Part shown: positions 8,200 through 16,624 of the stretch, piece by piece
How the letters are laid out: the number at the start of each line of letters is the position of its first letter
Position numbering within the stretch: position 1 is the first letter of the stretch
Origin: Pseudomonas beijingensis
GTDB lineage: Bacteria > Pseudomonadota > Gammaproteobacteria > Pseudomonadales > Pseudomonadaceae
Length of the DNA stretch: 64,000 bases
Direction of reading: 5' to 3'
NCBI RefSeq assembly: GCF_030687295.1
Contig: NZ_CP117425.1
Location: 3,724,001 to 3,788,000 of the forward strand
Position numbers and translations under genes: made by a program
Notes under the pieces: model-generated
Database searches by the model: none
What the model saw: only the letters and a program-made list of their open reading frames with translations
Told to the model about the DNA's origin: nothing

Positions 8200-8802
8200 A
8201 TGAAAACCGCGAATTTCGCCAGTTATCACATCCGCAAATGGTACAGCTTCGTCGAGGAAACCCTGGCCAACGAAACCGGCCAGTTAGCCGATGGCGAGCC
8301 GCTGTTCAAATACGCCATTGGCGCGGTGATCGCCAACCCTTACGCCGGCCGTTTCAGCGAAAGCCTGGCCGAGCTGATAGAGCCGTCACCCTTGTTGGGC
8401 CAGGAGTTTGGTCGGCGCATCCAGGCGTTGGCCGGCGAGCGTGAGATTGTCAGCTACGGCAAGGCGTGCCTGGTGGGCAGCCAGGGCGAGTACGAGCATG
8501 GCAATGCGCTGCTGACCAATCCGGCGGCGGATCCGATCCGTGTCGCGTTGGGCGGGGGCAAGTCCTGGGTGCCTTCCACCGGCAAGCGTGGCGGGCCTGG
8601 CGTGACCATCGATGTGCCGCTGGCCCACAAGGACGCGTTGTATGTCCGTTCGCACTACGACAGCATTTCCCTGTCGTTCGGCGATGGCCCCTCGGCCGAC
8701 GAGTTGGTCATTATCTGGGCCTTCGCCACGCGTGGGCGTTTGCATGCCCGCCTGGGTGGTCTCCAGGCTGCCGACGTCAAGGGCAATGACGGCCTGTATT
8801 GA
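8200..8802 (+). CDS. 'Amino acid synthesis' family protein (PF06684-like)
   Basis: This 200-residue soluble protein begins MKTANFASYHIRKWYSFVEE and carries the conserved segments GEPLFKYAIGAVIANPYAGR, YGKACLVGSQGEYEHGNALL and a HYDSISLSFGDGP strand. These fit the poorly understood family named amino acid synthesis. The family name rests on weak evidence and no reaction is established. The gene begins 14 bases after the VOC stop, in the middle of the catabolic operon, so it more likely acts on a pathway intermediate than in amino-acid biosynthesis. The ATG at 8200 is preferred over an upstream TTG. Confidence 0.7.
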   Translation: MKTANFASYHIRKWYSFVEETLANETGQLADGEPLFKYAIGAVIANPYAGRFSESLAELIEPSPLLGQEFGRRIQALAGEREIVSYGKACLVGSQGEYEHGNALLTNPAADPIRVALGGGKSWVPSTGKRGGPGVTIDVPLAHKDALYVRSHYDSISLSFGDGPSADELVIIWAFATRGRLHARLGGLQAADVKGNDGLY

Positions 8803-8829
8803 GGTGCGCTGATCGTGGGAAGCCAACGA

Positions 8830-9693
8830 ATGTCTGCAAACAGCCAGTTCTTCACCAATCGTTCGGGGATGCGCCTGCACTATTTGTCGTGGGGCAACCC
8901 GTCGGGCATTGCGGTGGTGCTGCTGCACGGGCTGCGATCCTATGCCCAGACCTGGGATGGTTTGGCCAATGCGCTGGGCGAGCGGTACTGCTGCTATGCC
9001 CTTGACCAGCGCGGTCGTGGATACAGTGACTGGGCGGATGCCTCCAGTTACCGGACCGAGGTCTACGTCAATGACCTTGAAGATTTGGTGGCGCATTTGG
9101 GATTGCAGCGTTTCGTCCTGGTGGGGCACTCCCTTGGTGGCACCAATGCACTGGAGTATGCCCGGCTCAATCCGGGACGCCTGCAAGCGTTGGTGATCGA
9201 GGACATCGGCCCTGGCTCTTCGGTCAGCGGTGATGGCGCCGAGCGCATTCGACGCGAGATGAGCCAGACGCCGCTGTTGTTTCCTGACTGGGAGAGCGCC
9301 GCCCAGTTCTGGCGGCAAGCGCGACCTGGCTTGTCTCTGGAGGGGCTGGCTTCCAGATTGATGCACTCCATGAAGGAAACCCTGGCTGGCATCGAATGGC
9401 GTCACGACCAGCAAGGTATTGCCCAGGCGCGCCTGAGTATTACCCCGACAGACTTGTGGCCGGCGGTCCGGGCGCTGGATTGCCCGACGCTGTTCATTCG
9501 TGGCGCCCGTTCCGATTTCCTGCCGTTGGCGACCCTTGAGTCGATCAAGCAGGCCAATGCGTGGGTGCGGACAGAGGAAATCGCCGACGCCAGCCATTAT
9601 GTCCATGATGACCAGAGCGAAATGTTCAACCTCGTCGTCATGGACTATTTATATGACCAATGCCTACAACCACAACAACAAAGCGGTGAATAG
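8830..9693 (+). CDS. Alpha/beta hydrolase, possible meta-cleavage C-C hydrolase
   Basis: This protein of about 287 residues has the alpha/beta-hydrolase fold: oxyanion-hole VVLLHGLRSYAQTWD, nucleophile elbow VGHSLGGTNA, an acid in the PTLFIRGARSDFLP strand and catalytic His in ASHYVHDDQ near the C-terminus. In a meta-cleavage pathway such a hydrolase splits the ring-opened dienoate (MhpC/BphD role), and the neighbouring hydroxylase, dioxygenase-like protein and hydratase support this. The start could be the ATG at 8830 (GGAAG upstream) or a GTG at 8815 (GAGG upstream). It ends two bases before the monooxygenase. Confidence 0.75.
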   Translation: MSANSQFFTNRSGMRLHYLSWGNPSGIAVVLLHGLRSYAQTWDGLANALGERYCCYALDQRGRGYSDWADASSYRTEVYVNDLEDLVAHLGLQRFVLVGHSLGGTNALEYARLNPGRLQALVIEDIGPGSSVSGDGAERIRREMSQTPLLFPDWESAAQFWRQARPGLSLEGLASRLMHSMKETLAGIEWRHDQQGIAQARLSITPTDLWPAVRALDCPTLFIRGARSDFLPLATLESIKQANAWVRTEEIADASHYVHDDQSEMFNLVVMDYLYDQCLQPQQQSGE

Positions 9694-9695
9694 CG

Positions 9696-11303
9696 ATGAA
9701 GCAGGAGAAAACCCAGGTTGTCATCGTGGGCGGTGGCCCGAACGGGATCACGGCCGCTCATTACATGGGGCTGTACGGTATCGACTGCATCGTCCTTGAA
9801 TTGGCCGACGGCGTCCTGCCGTATCCCCGTGCGGTGGGCATGGATGACGAGGCGCTGCGAGTGTTGCAGGGCATCGGCATCGCTGAACTGGCCGTGCGCG
9901 ACATGATCTGCAACGTGCCCCTGCGTTACTACAATGCGCGAGGCGTCTGTTTTGCCGAGGTCAAGCCGAGCACGGCGAACTATGGTTGGCCGATGCGCAA
10001 CATCTTCATGCAACAGTTGCTTGAAACGACATTGCGCGAGCAGATGGGCAAGCACGCCAGTGTCGCGTTGCGCCAGGGCCATGAAATGCTCGATCTGGAG
10101 CAGGATGCCGAGGGCGTGACCTTGCAGGTGCGCGATGCCCAGGGCGAGCTGTATCAGTTGCAGGCGCAGTACGTGATCGGCGCCGATGGCGGACGTTCCA
10201 GCGTGCGCAAGAAACTCGGTATTGAACTGCTGGGGCTGACCCATCCGCGCAAGTGGGTGGTGATCGATACGGCCAACGACACCCTCGACGCACCGTATAC
10301 CGCCTTGCATGCCGACCCTCAGCGACCTTTCGTCTGCATCTACCTGCCGTATCAACAACGGCGTTGGGAGTTCATGCTCCTGGAGGGCGAAGACGAGACC
10401 CGGATGTGCGAAGAAGCAACGATCCGGGACTTGATCCGTGGGCATATCGGCGATGCGGTCGATCAACTGGAAATCATCCGGATCCGCGCCTACACCCATA
10501 ACTCCCGAGTCGCGGCGCGCTTTGTCCAGGGCCGGGTGGCACTGGTGGGGGATGCGGCGCATATTTCCCCGCCTTGGGCCGGGCAGGGGCTCAACTCAGG
10601 CCTGCGTGATGTCGCCAACGTCAGCTGGAAGCTCGCCGCGATTCTCCAGGGCAGGGCGTCGCCGGCGATTCTGGCCAGTTACGACCAGGAGCGTCGCGGG
10701 CATGCGACCGATCTCATCGCGCTGGCCGACAACATGGGCGCCGTCCTGGGGCTGACCAACCCGTTGATGGCCGGTGTGCGGGACTGGCTGTTCCAGGCCG
10801 TCAACAGCGTCGACAACCTGCGTTCGCACTTGCTGGAATTCAAGTTCAAGCCCAAGGCGACCATCACCAAAGGCCTGGTGTACCACGAGCGCGCCGAGCT
10901 GCATGAGGATGATCTGGTCGGGCAGTTGTTCATCCAACCGTCCATCGAAGATGCCCAGGGCCAGCGTCGACGCCTTGACGAGGTGCTGGGGCATTCCTAT
11001 GCGGTGCTGGGGTATCGGGTCAACCCGAGCGAACAGCTCAGTGAAGAAACCGCCGCCTGGTGGGCGCGCTGGGAGACGCGGTTCATCCAGATCAATCGCT
11101 CGCGCAGTGGCGTGGGGCGCAACCAACCCTTGTCTGTCAGCGGGGCCATTTGCGTTGAGGATGTCGATAACCGCCTGGGCGAATGGTTTGCCAAGGTGCG
11201 TGACTGCGTCGTGGTGGTGCGACCGGATCGGTTCGTTGCCGCGATCACCACACCCGAGCGGCTCGAAGGCGTATTGCGCAAACTGGCGGAGCAACTTTCA
11301 TGA
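9696..11303 (+). CDS. FAD-dependent aromatic monooxygenase, MhpA-like
   Basis: This 535-residue flavoprotein hydroxylase shows the FAD-binding GGGPNG (about residues 12-17), the GADGGRSSVRKKL motif near residue 163 and ALVGDAAHISPPWAGQGLN near residue 286, the latter two binding FAD and NAD(P)H. Length and pattern match 3-(3-hydroxyphenyl)propionate hydroxylase and related PheA/TfdB-type single-component hydroxylases. It would introduce a second ring hydroxyl to give a catechol for ring cleavage. It starts two bases after the hydrolase gene and overlaps the hydratase by four bases, indicating translational coupling. The natural substrate is unknown. Confidence 0.85.
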   Translation: MKQEKTQVVIVGGGPNGITAAHYMGLYGIDCIVLELADGVLPYPRAVGMDDEALRVLQGIGIAELAVRDMICNVPLRYYNARGVCFAEVKPSTANYGWPMRNIFMQQLLETTLREQMGKHASVALRQGHEMLDLEQDAEGVTLQVRDAQGELYQLQAQYVIGADGGRSSVRKKLGIELLGLTHPRKWVVIDTANDTLDAPYTALHADPQRPFVCIYLPYQQRRWEFMLLEGEDETRMCEEATIRDLIRGHIGDAVDQLEIIRIRAYTHNSRVAARFVQGRVALVGDAAHISPPWAGQGLNSGLRDVANVSWKLAAILQGRASPAILASYDQERRGHATDLIALADNMGAVLGLTNPLMAGVRDWLFQAVNSVDNLRSHLLEFKFKPKATITKGLVYHERAELHEDDLVGQLFIQPSIEDAQGQRRRLDEVLGHSYAVLGYRVNPSEQLSEETAAWWARWETRFIQINRSRSGVGRNQPLSVSGAICVEDVDNRLGEWFAKVRDCVVVVRPDRFVAAITTPERLEGVLRKLAEQLS

Positions 11304-12082
11304 GGCGCGAAGATGATCTGCTGGTCCGGCTTCACGATGCCGCGCAGGCCGTACACGGTTTGCCTTCGTTGGAGCCGGAGGCCGTCGATCTGCCGATGGG
11401 TTATACCTTGCAGCGTGAGGCGCTGCGCCGGCGCCAGGCCGGTGGTGAGCGGTTGACCGGATGGAAAGTGGCCTTCGCCGGCCGCGCCGCCCAGGACCGT
11501 TTCGGTATTGATGAGCCGGTATTGGGCGCGTTGACCGATGCCATGGCCGTGGAGCCCGGCAGTGCGGTGCCGCTTGCACGGCTGATCCAGCCGAAGTTGG
11601 AAATCGAGCTGGCGTTTGTCCTGGGGCGTACGCTGGTGCCCGGTTTCTACAGCGACGAGGACATCCTCGCCGCCATCTCCGAGGTCGCGCCGGCGTTCGA
11701 GATCGCCGATTGCCGTTGGCAGGGCTGGCGTTTCGGCGTCGGCGCGTTTCTTGCCGACAATGCCGCGGCGGGGCTGTATTGCCTGGGGTCGCGTGTCAGG
11801 TTCCATCCCGAGCAATTGACCCACGTGCACTATCGCCTGGAATGCGACAGGGTGCCCTGTGGCGAGGGCAATGCCCAAGCACGCGAGGACACGCCCCAGG
11901 CCAACCTGTGCTGGCTGGTCCGGCGCTTGTTGGCTGATGGGCAGTGCGTTGAAGCGGGCCAGGTGGTGCTGTCCGGCTCTTTGTTGGCGCCTCTGGAGAT
12001 CAAGGCCGCCGAGTATCGGTTGTACATGCTTGGCATGGAACTGGCTTTGGTTTTCCAGGCGGGTGAAGACGGTCGGCAGTAA
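11300..12082 (+). CDS. 2-hydroxypenta-2,4-dienoate hydratase / 4-oxalocrotonate decarboxylase family (MhpD-like)
   Basis: This 260-residue protein of the FAH-fold hydratase/decarboxylase family carries LTGWKVAFAG near residue 52 and the metal-ligand strand KLEIELAFVLG near residue 98, with AFEIADCRW following. MhpD-type enzymes hydrate 2-hydroxypenta-2,4-dienoates released by the C-C hydrolase. It is the last gene of the operon and begins with an ATGA overlap with the monooxygenase stop. No aldolase (MhpE) or acetaldehyde dehydrogenase (MhpF) follows, so the lower pathway must be encoded elsewhere or differ. Confidence 0.8.
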   Translation: MRREDDLLVRLHDAAQAVHGLPSLEPEAVDLPMGYTLQREALRRRQAGGERLTGWKVAFAGRAAQDRFGIDEPVLGALTDAMAVEPGSAVPLARLIQPKLEIELAFVLGRTLVPGFYSDEDILAAISEVAPAFEIADCRWQGWRFGVGAFLADNAAAGLYCLGSRVRFHPEQLTHVHYRLECDRVPCGEGNAQAREDTPQANLCWLVRRLLADGQCVEAGQVVLSGSLLAPLEIKAAEYRLYMLGMELALVFQAGEDGRQ

Positions 12083-12112
12083 GAACTGTTTACTCAAGTG
12101 AAATGATGCACT

Positions 12113-12221
12113 CGTGGCGAGGGAGCTTGCTCCCGCTTGACCGGGCTGGCGCTCCAGTGCGAAGCGCTCACCAAAATGGGTCTGCTGCGCAGCCCAGCGG
12201 GCGCAAGCTCCATCGCCACGG
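12113..12221. repeat. REP-like pair (GGCGAGGGAGCTTGCTCCC family)
   Basis: GTGGCGAGGGAGCTTGCTCCCG at the left and a degenerate GCGGGCGCAAGCTCCATCGCCAC at the right face each other across about 60 bases that themselves contain short inverted repeats. It lies at the end of the catabolic operon. Confidence 0.85.
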
Positions 12222-12286
12222 GGCTATCGACTTGCTTGCATGACCGTATCAGGCAATAAGCGCAGGGCCACCGAGGAACAATGATC

Positions 12287-13228
12287 ATGTTCGCCGAAGT
12301 CCGTACCTTCAATGATCCTCAGCAACACGCCGGTTCGATCCTGGGCTGGCAACAAGTCTATGACCAGCTCGGGCGTGGATGCCTGTCCAGCGAGCTGCGC
12401 CAGGTGTGCGCCGAGCGCTTCCAGATCTTCCAGGAGGTGCTCGACAAACGGGTGGTGCAGCGCGGTTGCGCGCCAAAAGGGCGCTTGTGCATTGCCATGT
12501 CGTTGGGCGGTGCGCCGGTGGTCCAGGGGCATCAGGTGGGCGCCCACAGCGTCGTGCTGTTGCGCGATGGCGAAGATTTCGTCCTGCACGCCCCGGAAGG
12601 TACGCACTTCTTCGCGGCCAATGTCGACACGGCGCGGTTCGCCAGGCTGGCGGCCTACGAGCTGTCGAGCGAACAGCTCAAGCGCTTGAAAAGCGCGTCC
12701 CAAGTCAGTGTGGATGAGGTGGTGCTGCGGCGGGTGCAACAACGGATCCATCCCCTGTTTCGTCACCTTTTGGAACAGGCCGACGCGGTCAATCCCGCCT
12801 CGGAAAAAATCCTCGAAGACGTTCTGCTCAACGCCTTTCTCGACCTGTTCAGCCACGCCTCGGACGAGGTGCGTGGCCGGCGCGGCAACTTCGCCGTCAG
12901 TGCCTACCTGGTCAAGCGTTGCCAGGAACTGGTGGTGGCCAGCGCCGATGTGCCCTTGAGCATCCTCGACTTGTGCGAGCAATTGCGGGTCAGTCGCAGG
13001 ACCCTGCAGAACAGTTTCCAGGCGGTCACCGGCATGCGTCCGGTGGAGTACTTGCGCAACCTGCGGCTCAATGCCGTGCGCCGCCGGCTGATCACGACCC
13101 GTGCGGCCGCGCTGAACGTCAGTGAGATCGCCATGGCCATGGGGTTTTTCCACCTGAGTCATTTTGCGGTCCATTACCGGGCATTGTTTGGCGAGTCACC
13201 CTCGGATACGCCCCGGGCACCGGCATGA
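12287..13228 (+). CDS. AraC-family transcriptional regulator
   Basis: This protein of about 313 residues has a variable N-terminal sensing domain (about 1-200) and a C-terminal AraC double helix-turn-helix (about 215-310; LSILDLCEQLRVSRRTLQNS and then VSEIAMAMGFFHLSHFAVHY). The second helix resembles EutR/FeaR-type regulators. The start at ATG 12287 leaves about nine bases after AGGA; ATG 12281 would be too close. It is collinear with and downstream of the nine-gene catabolic operon, so the operon may be controlled by both this protein and the IclR protein. No operator is evident to me. Confidence 0.8.
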   Translation: MFAEVRTFNDPQQHAGSILGWQQVYDQLGRGCLSSELRQVCAERFQIFQEVLDKRVVQRGCAPKGRLCIAMSLGGAPVVQGHQVGAHSVVLLRDGEDFVLHAPEGTHFFAANVDTARFARLAAYELSSEQLKRLKSASQVSVDEVVLRRVQQRIHPLFRHLLEQADAVNPASEKILEDVLLNAFLDLFSHASDEVRGRRGNFAVSAYLVKRCQELVVASADVPLSILDLCEQLRVSRRTLQNSFQAVTGMRPVEYLRNLRLNAVRRRLITTRAAALNVSEIAMAMGFFHLSHFAVHYRALFGESPSDTPRAPA

Positions 13229-13264
13229 TGAGCCGCCGTTTGCGGTGTTACCGAAGCGCCCTGT

Positions 13265-13281
13265 TGCACCTATAAAAGGCA
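13265..13281. promoter_or_regulatory. Weak NtrC-site-like sequence
   Basis: TGCACC-N7-GGCA resembles half of an NtrC enhancer (TGCAC...GTGCA) and sits about 130 bases before the sigma-54-type promoter, a normal enhancer distance. The right half matches poorly. Confidence 0.2.
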
Positions 13282-13390
13282 GCCGCTGAGCTGTTTGGTA
13301 GCACACCTGCGCGACGCAGGTCTTAAGGCTGGCAGTCGTTTTCCTCGGCAAATTCCTTCAAATCAATCGCTTGCACGATTGCGCATGAGG

Positions 13391-13407
13391 TTGGCACGCA
13401 TTCTGCT
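13391..13407 (+). promoter_or_regulatory. Sigma-54 (RpoN) type promoter
   Basis: TTGGCACG-N4-CTGCT closely follows the RpoN consensus TGGCACG-N4-TTGCA/T, with the essential GG (13393-13394) and GC (13405-13406) exactly ten bases apart. It points at the GntR gene starting at 13456, and the amino-acid transporter and gamma-glutamyltransferase genes follow on the same strand. RpoN control would tie this operon to nitrogen limitation. Confidence 0.65.
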
Positions 13408-13414
13408 TTTTTGA

Positions 13415-13436
13415 ATCCATGGATAATTGGATACAA
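13415..13436. promoter_or_regulatory. Candidate GntR operator
   Basis: The perfect palindrome ATCCATGGAT (13415-13424) is followed by TTGGATACAA (13427-13436), close to the TTGTATACAA-like sites of FCD-type GntR proteins. Both cover the predicted start of transcription of the sigma-54 promoter and lie just before the GntR gene, which suggests autoregulation. Confidence 0.4.
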
Positions 13437-13455
13437 AAATGCAGAAGGTGCTGCC

Positions 13456-14124
13456 ATGCAATTTGCTCCGACGTACGCTGAACGTCCGCCCATGACCGCC
13501 GAGGAGGAGGCCTACAACTTCCTGCTCGATGCCATTTGTGGCGGTCGGTTACGCAAGGGCGACCGACTGATTGCCGAGGATATTGCCAACGAGATCGGCA
13601 TGAGCCGGATGCCGGTGCGCGAGGCCTTTCGCCGTCTGGATGCCCAGGGCCTGGTGACCTTGCGGCCCAATCGCGGGGCGGTGGTCAGCGGCCTGGACAT
13701 CGAGGAGCTGCACGAAGTCTTCGAAATGCGCAGCGCCCTGGAAGGCCTGGCGGTCCGTGTCGCGGCAGCAAGAATTGGTGAGCGCCAGCTGGCTGCCTTG
13801 GAGCGCTTGCTGGACGAGATGGACGATTACCGTGAGGAGAGCGCCGAGTGGGTCAGCCGCCATCGCGCCTTCCATGAATACCTGTGCAGCCTCAGCGGTC
13901 GCCCGCGCTTGCTCAAGCAGATCAGCGCGCTTTACTCCCTGATCGAAGCGCCCATGCGCCTATGGCTGCAGCACGTTGAAAAGCCCCTGAGTGCGCGTCA
14001 GGAGCACATGCTGATCCTCGATGCCCTGCGTGCGGGCGATGCCGAGAAGGCCGAGGCGGTGGTGCGTGCGCACATCGAAGGCACCGTTCCTGAGTTGATC
14101 GAGTTCCTGCAATCGAAAAAATAA
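13456..14124 (+). CDS. GntR-family (FCD subfamily) transcriptional regulator
   Basis: This 222-residue protein has an N-terminal winged helix (about 13-78; KGDRLIAEDIANEIGMSRMP then VREAFRRLDAQGLV) and an all-helical FCD ligand domain (about 85-218), including EVFEMRSALEGLAVRVAA and the metal-site histidine region HRAFHEYL. FCD regulators sense organic or amino acids. The ATG at 13456 follows GAAGGTG. It heads a gene set for polar amino-acid import and gamma-glutamyl hydrolysis and probably controls it. Confidence 0.85.
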   Translation: MQFAPTYAERPPMTAEEEAYNFLLDAICGGRLRKGDRLIAEDIANEIGMSRMPVREAFRRLDAQGLVTLRPNRGAVVSGLDIEELHEVFEMRSALEGLAVRVAAARIGERQLAALERLLDEMDDYREESAEWVSRHRAFHEYLCSLSGRPRLLKQISALYSLIEAPMRLWLQHVEKPLSARQEHMLILDALRAGDAEKAEAVVRAHIEGTVPELIEFLQSKK

Positions 14125-14204
14125 CCAGAGCAGGAGTCACTAAATCCTGCCGGTGTTTTGACTTTGAGTACTGCCCGTTAATTACTGAACTGGAGTGTCT
14201 GGTC

Positions 14205-15011
14205 ATGCATAAGCCTCGCCTGTTGGTTGCCGCTTTATCCTTGGGTTTCTGTGCGCAGTGGGCGGTTGCCGCGCCCGTTGTTCCGGAGCGTTTGCTCAAG
14301 GTCGACAAACTCGTCTACTGCTCAGGCATGGATTCGCCGCCGCTGGTGGCCTTTGATGAAGCACAGAAACCCAAGGGATTGACCGTGGACCTGGGGCTGG
14401 AAATCGCCAAGCGCCTGGGCGACAAGAAGGTGGAGTGGCGGGTCATTCCCTTTTCCGGGTTGCTCCCCGCGTTGCTGGCCCGACAGTGCGACATGATCGT
14501 CGACCAACTGTTTGACAAACCCGAGCGCCGCGAGGTGATCGACATCGTCAACTACATGTATTCCAGCCAGGCGGTGGTGGTGCCCAAGGGCAATCCGAAG
14601 GGACTCAAGACGCTGCAGGCGCTCTCCGGGCACAAAGTCGCGGTGCTCAACGGTTCCACTATCAAGACCCTGCTCGACGCCGAGAACGCAACCCTGGCCA
14701 AGGCCGGCAAGCCGCCGATGAAGCTGGTGGTCTACAACACCGACACCGATGCGTTCCAGGCCCTGCGCATCAGCCAGGTCGACGCCTACGGCACCACCGT
14801 GGAAACCGCCGGTTACTACGCCACCATGGCCCCCGACCTGTTCGAGGAAGGGGTGCCGGCCTTCAGCCGGATTCTCACCGGCCTGGGCATTCGCAAGGAC
14901 GATCCGCAACTGACCGCCGCCGTGCAGCAGGTGATCGACGATATGCGCAGCGATGGCAGCTACAGCCAGCTGTTGGGCAAATGGCATGTCGCCAGTGACA
15001 CACTTGATTGA
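14205..15011 (+). CDS. Amino-acid ABC transporter periplasmic substrate-binding protein
   Basis: This 268-residue protein has a signal peptide (hydrophobic core about residues 6-22, cleavage near AVAAPV) and a family 3 solute-binding domain: PPLVAFDEAQKPKGLTVDL, then CDMIVDQLFDKPERREVIDI, as in GlnH/HisJ-type binders of polar amino acids. It would deliver ligand to the permease and ATPase encoded next. The downstream gamma-glutamyltransferase suggests gamma-glutamyl amino acids, glutathione-like compounds or glutamate-related ligands; this is inferred from context only. Confidence 0.85.
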   Translation: MHKPRLLVAALSLGFCAQWAVAAPVVPERLLKVDKLVYCSGMDSPPLVAFDEAQKPKGLTVDLGLEIAKRLGDKKVEWRVIPFSGLLPALLARQCDMIVDQLFDKPERREVIDIVNYMYSSQAVVVPKGNPKGLKTLQALSGHKVAVLNGSTIKTLLDAENATLAKAGKPPMKLVVYNTDTDAFQALRISQVDAYGTTVETAGYYATMAPDLFEEGVPAFSRILTGLGIRKDDPQLTAAVQQVIDDMRSDGSYSQLLGKWHVASDTLD

Positions 15012-15023
15012 GGTGAACCATCG

Positions 15024-15800
15024 ATGAATTTCAATTGGGATGTGTTCTGGCAGTACCTGCTGCAGCCCAGTGGGGTATACCTCACCGGGCTCTGGCTGAC
15101 CTGCCTGATCAGTGTGTTGGCGATGCTGCTGGGCTGTGCCCTGGGGCTGGCCGCCGCGCTGTTGCGATTGTCGAAAAACCCATTGCTGCATTTGCCCGTT
15201 CGCTTTTACGTGTGGCTGATGCGCGGCACGCCGTTGCTGGTGCAGATCGTCTTTCTCTACACCGCGCTGGCCGCCGGCGGGATTTTCCGCTTCGAAGACA
15301 TCGACCTGTTCGGCCTGGTGATCCCCGGTAACATCCAGGCGGCGATCATTGCCCTGGGCCTCAATGAGGGTGCCTACATGGCCGAGATCATCCGCGCCGG
15401 CATCGGCGCGGTGGACAAGGGCCAATACGAGGCCGGACGCTCCCTGGGCATGACCTTCGCCAAACTGATGCGCCGTATTGTCCTGCCCCAGGCGTTCCGG
15501 GTCATCGTTCCGCCGCTGGGCAACGAGTTCAACGTGATGCTCAAGAACACCACGCTGGTCAGCGTGATCGGCGTCCAGGAACTGTTGCTCAGTACCCAGA
15601 TGGTCACGTCGGCGACGTTCCGGGTGTTCGAGTTGTACCTGGTGGTGGCGATCTACTTCCTGTTGCTGACCACGCTGTGGGGCTTTTTCCAGCGCTGGCT
15701 GGAGGCCCGTTTCGGCCAATCGGACCGGCCCTCGTCACCACCGCCGGCGTCGACGCGGATGTTCGGTCGCAGCACCCTGAACCTGCTGAGGGCACGTTAA
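15024..15800 (+). CDS. Polar amino-acid ABC transporter permease
   Basis: This 258-residue inner-membrane protein of the HisMQ/GlnP type begins with [20 protein letters not shown] and has about five membrane segments. The EAA-type coupling loop reads [23 protein letters not shown] single permease gene is present, so it probably forms a homodimer. The gene starts 12 bases after the binding-protein stop, and its end abuts the ATPase gene. Confidence 0.9.
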   Translation: MNFNWDVFWQYLLQPSGVYLTGLWLTCLISVLAMLLGCALGLAAALLRLSKNPLLHLPVRFYVWLMRGTPLLVQIVFLYTALAAGGIFRFEDIDLFGLVIPGNIQAAIIALGLNEGAYMAEIIRAGIGAVDKGQYEAGRSLGMTFAKLMRRIVLPQAFRVIVPPLGNEFNVMLKNTTLVSVIGVQELLLSTQMVTSATFRVFELYLVVAIYFLLLTTLWGFFQRWLEARFGQSDRPSSPPPASTRMFGRSTLNLLRAR

Positions 15801-15802
15801 CC

Positions 15803-16582
15803 ATGGCGCATAAAAGCGAAGAGCTGATCATCGAGGCGCTGGACGTTCATAAGTCCTTCGGTGAGCTGCAGATCCTCAAGGGCATCTCCCTGCAAGTGCG
15901 GCGCGGCGAAGTGGTGGTGCTGATCGGTGCGTCGGGCTCCGGCAAGACCACCTTCATCCGTTGCATCAATCTATTGGAGGATATCCAGGGCGGGCGCATC
16001 CGTGTCAATGGCCAGCCCATGGGCTATCGCGAACGGGCCGATGGCAGCCTGGTGCGTGAGTCGGAGCGCAACATCGCCCGGCAGCGGCGGGACATCGGCA
16101 TGGTGTTCCAGCGCTTCAACCTGTTCCCCCACATGACCGCCCTGGAGAACATCATCGAGGCGCCGATCCAAGTGCTCGGTGTGACTCGCGCCGCCGCGTT
16201 GGAACAGGCCCGTGGATTGCTGGAGCGGGTCGGCCTGGCGGACAAGGCCGATCACTACCCCTCGATGCTCTCCGGCGGCCAGCAACAGCGGGTGGCGATT
16301 GCCCGGGCCCTGGCCATGAAACCCCAGGCCATGCTGTTCGACGAACCCACCAGCGCCCTCGATCCGGAAACCGTTGGCGAGGTTTTGGAAGTGATGAAGG
16401 AGTTGGCCGAGGAGGGGATGACCATGGTCGTGGTGACCCATGAAATGGGCTTCGCCCGGGAAGTGGCCGACCGTGTGGTGGTCCTGGATCAAGGCGAGCT
16501 TATCGAGCAAGGGCCACCGGAGCAGATCTTCTGTCACCCCATTCACCCGCGCACCCGGGCTTTTCTCAGCCGCGTGTTGTGA
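15803..16582 (+). CDS. Polar amino-acid ABC transporter ATP-binding protein
   Basis: This 259-residue ATPase of the GlnQ/HisP class has Walker [11 protein letters not shown] near residue 39, a Q-loop in [14 protein letters not shown], the signature [16 protein letters not shown] and Walker [13 protein letters not shown], followed by the switch His in [10 protein letters not shown]. The ATG at 15803 follows GAGGG by about ten bases; an earlier in-frame start would overlap the permease heavily. It completes the importer with the two preceding genes. Confidence 0.92.
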   Translation: MAHKSEELIIEALDVHKSFGELQILKGISLQVRRGEVVVLIGASGSGKTTFIRCINLLEDIQGGRIRVNGQPMGYRERADGSLVRESERNIARQRRDIGMVFQRFNLFPHMTALENIIEAPIQVLGVTRAAALEQARGLLERVGLADKADHYPSMLSGGQQQRVAIARALAMKPQAMLFDEPTSALDPETVGEVLEVMKELAEEGMTMVVVTHEMGFAREVADRVVVLDQGELIEQGPPEQIFCHPIHPRTRAFLSRVL

Positions 16583-16624
16583 CGGTTCCCGGCCACCGAA
16601 TTCCTGTATTGAAGAGTTTTTGCC

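Noticed and set aside
12111..12240. Possible small gene between the hydratase and the AraC gene
   Set aside because: The stretch is a REP-like doublet with no plausible start.
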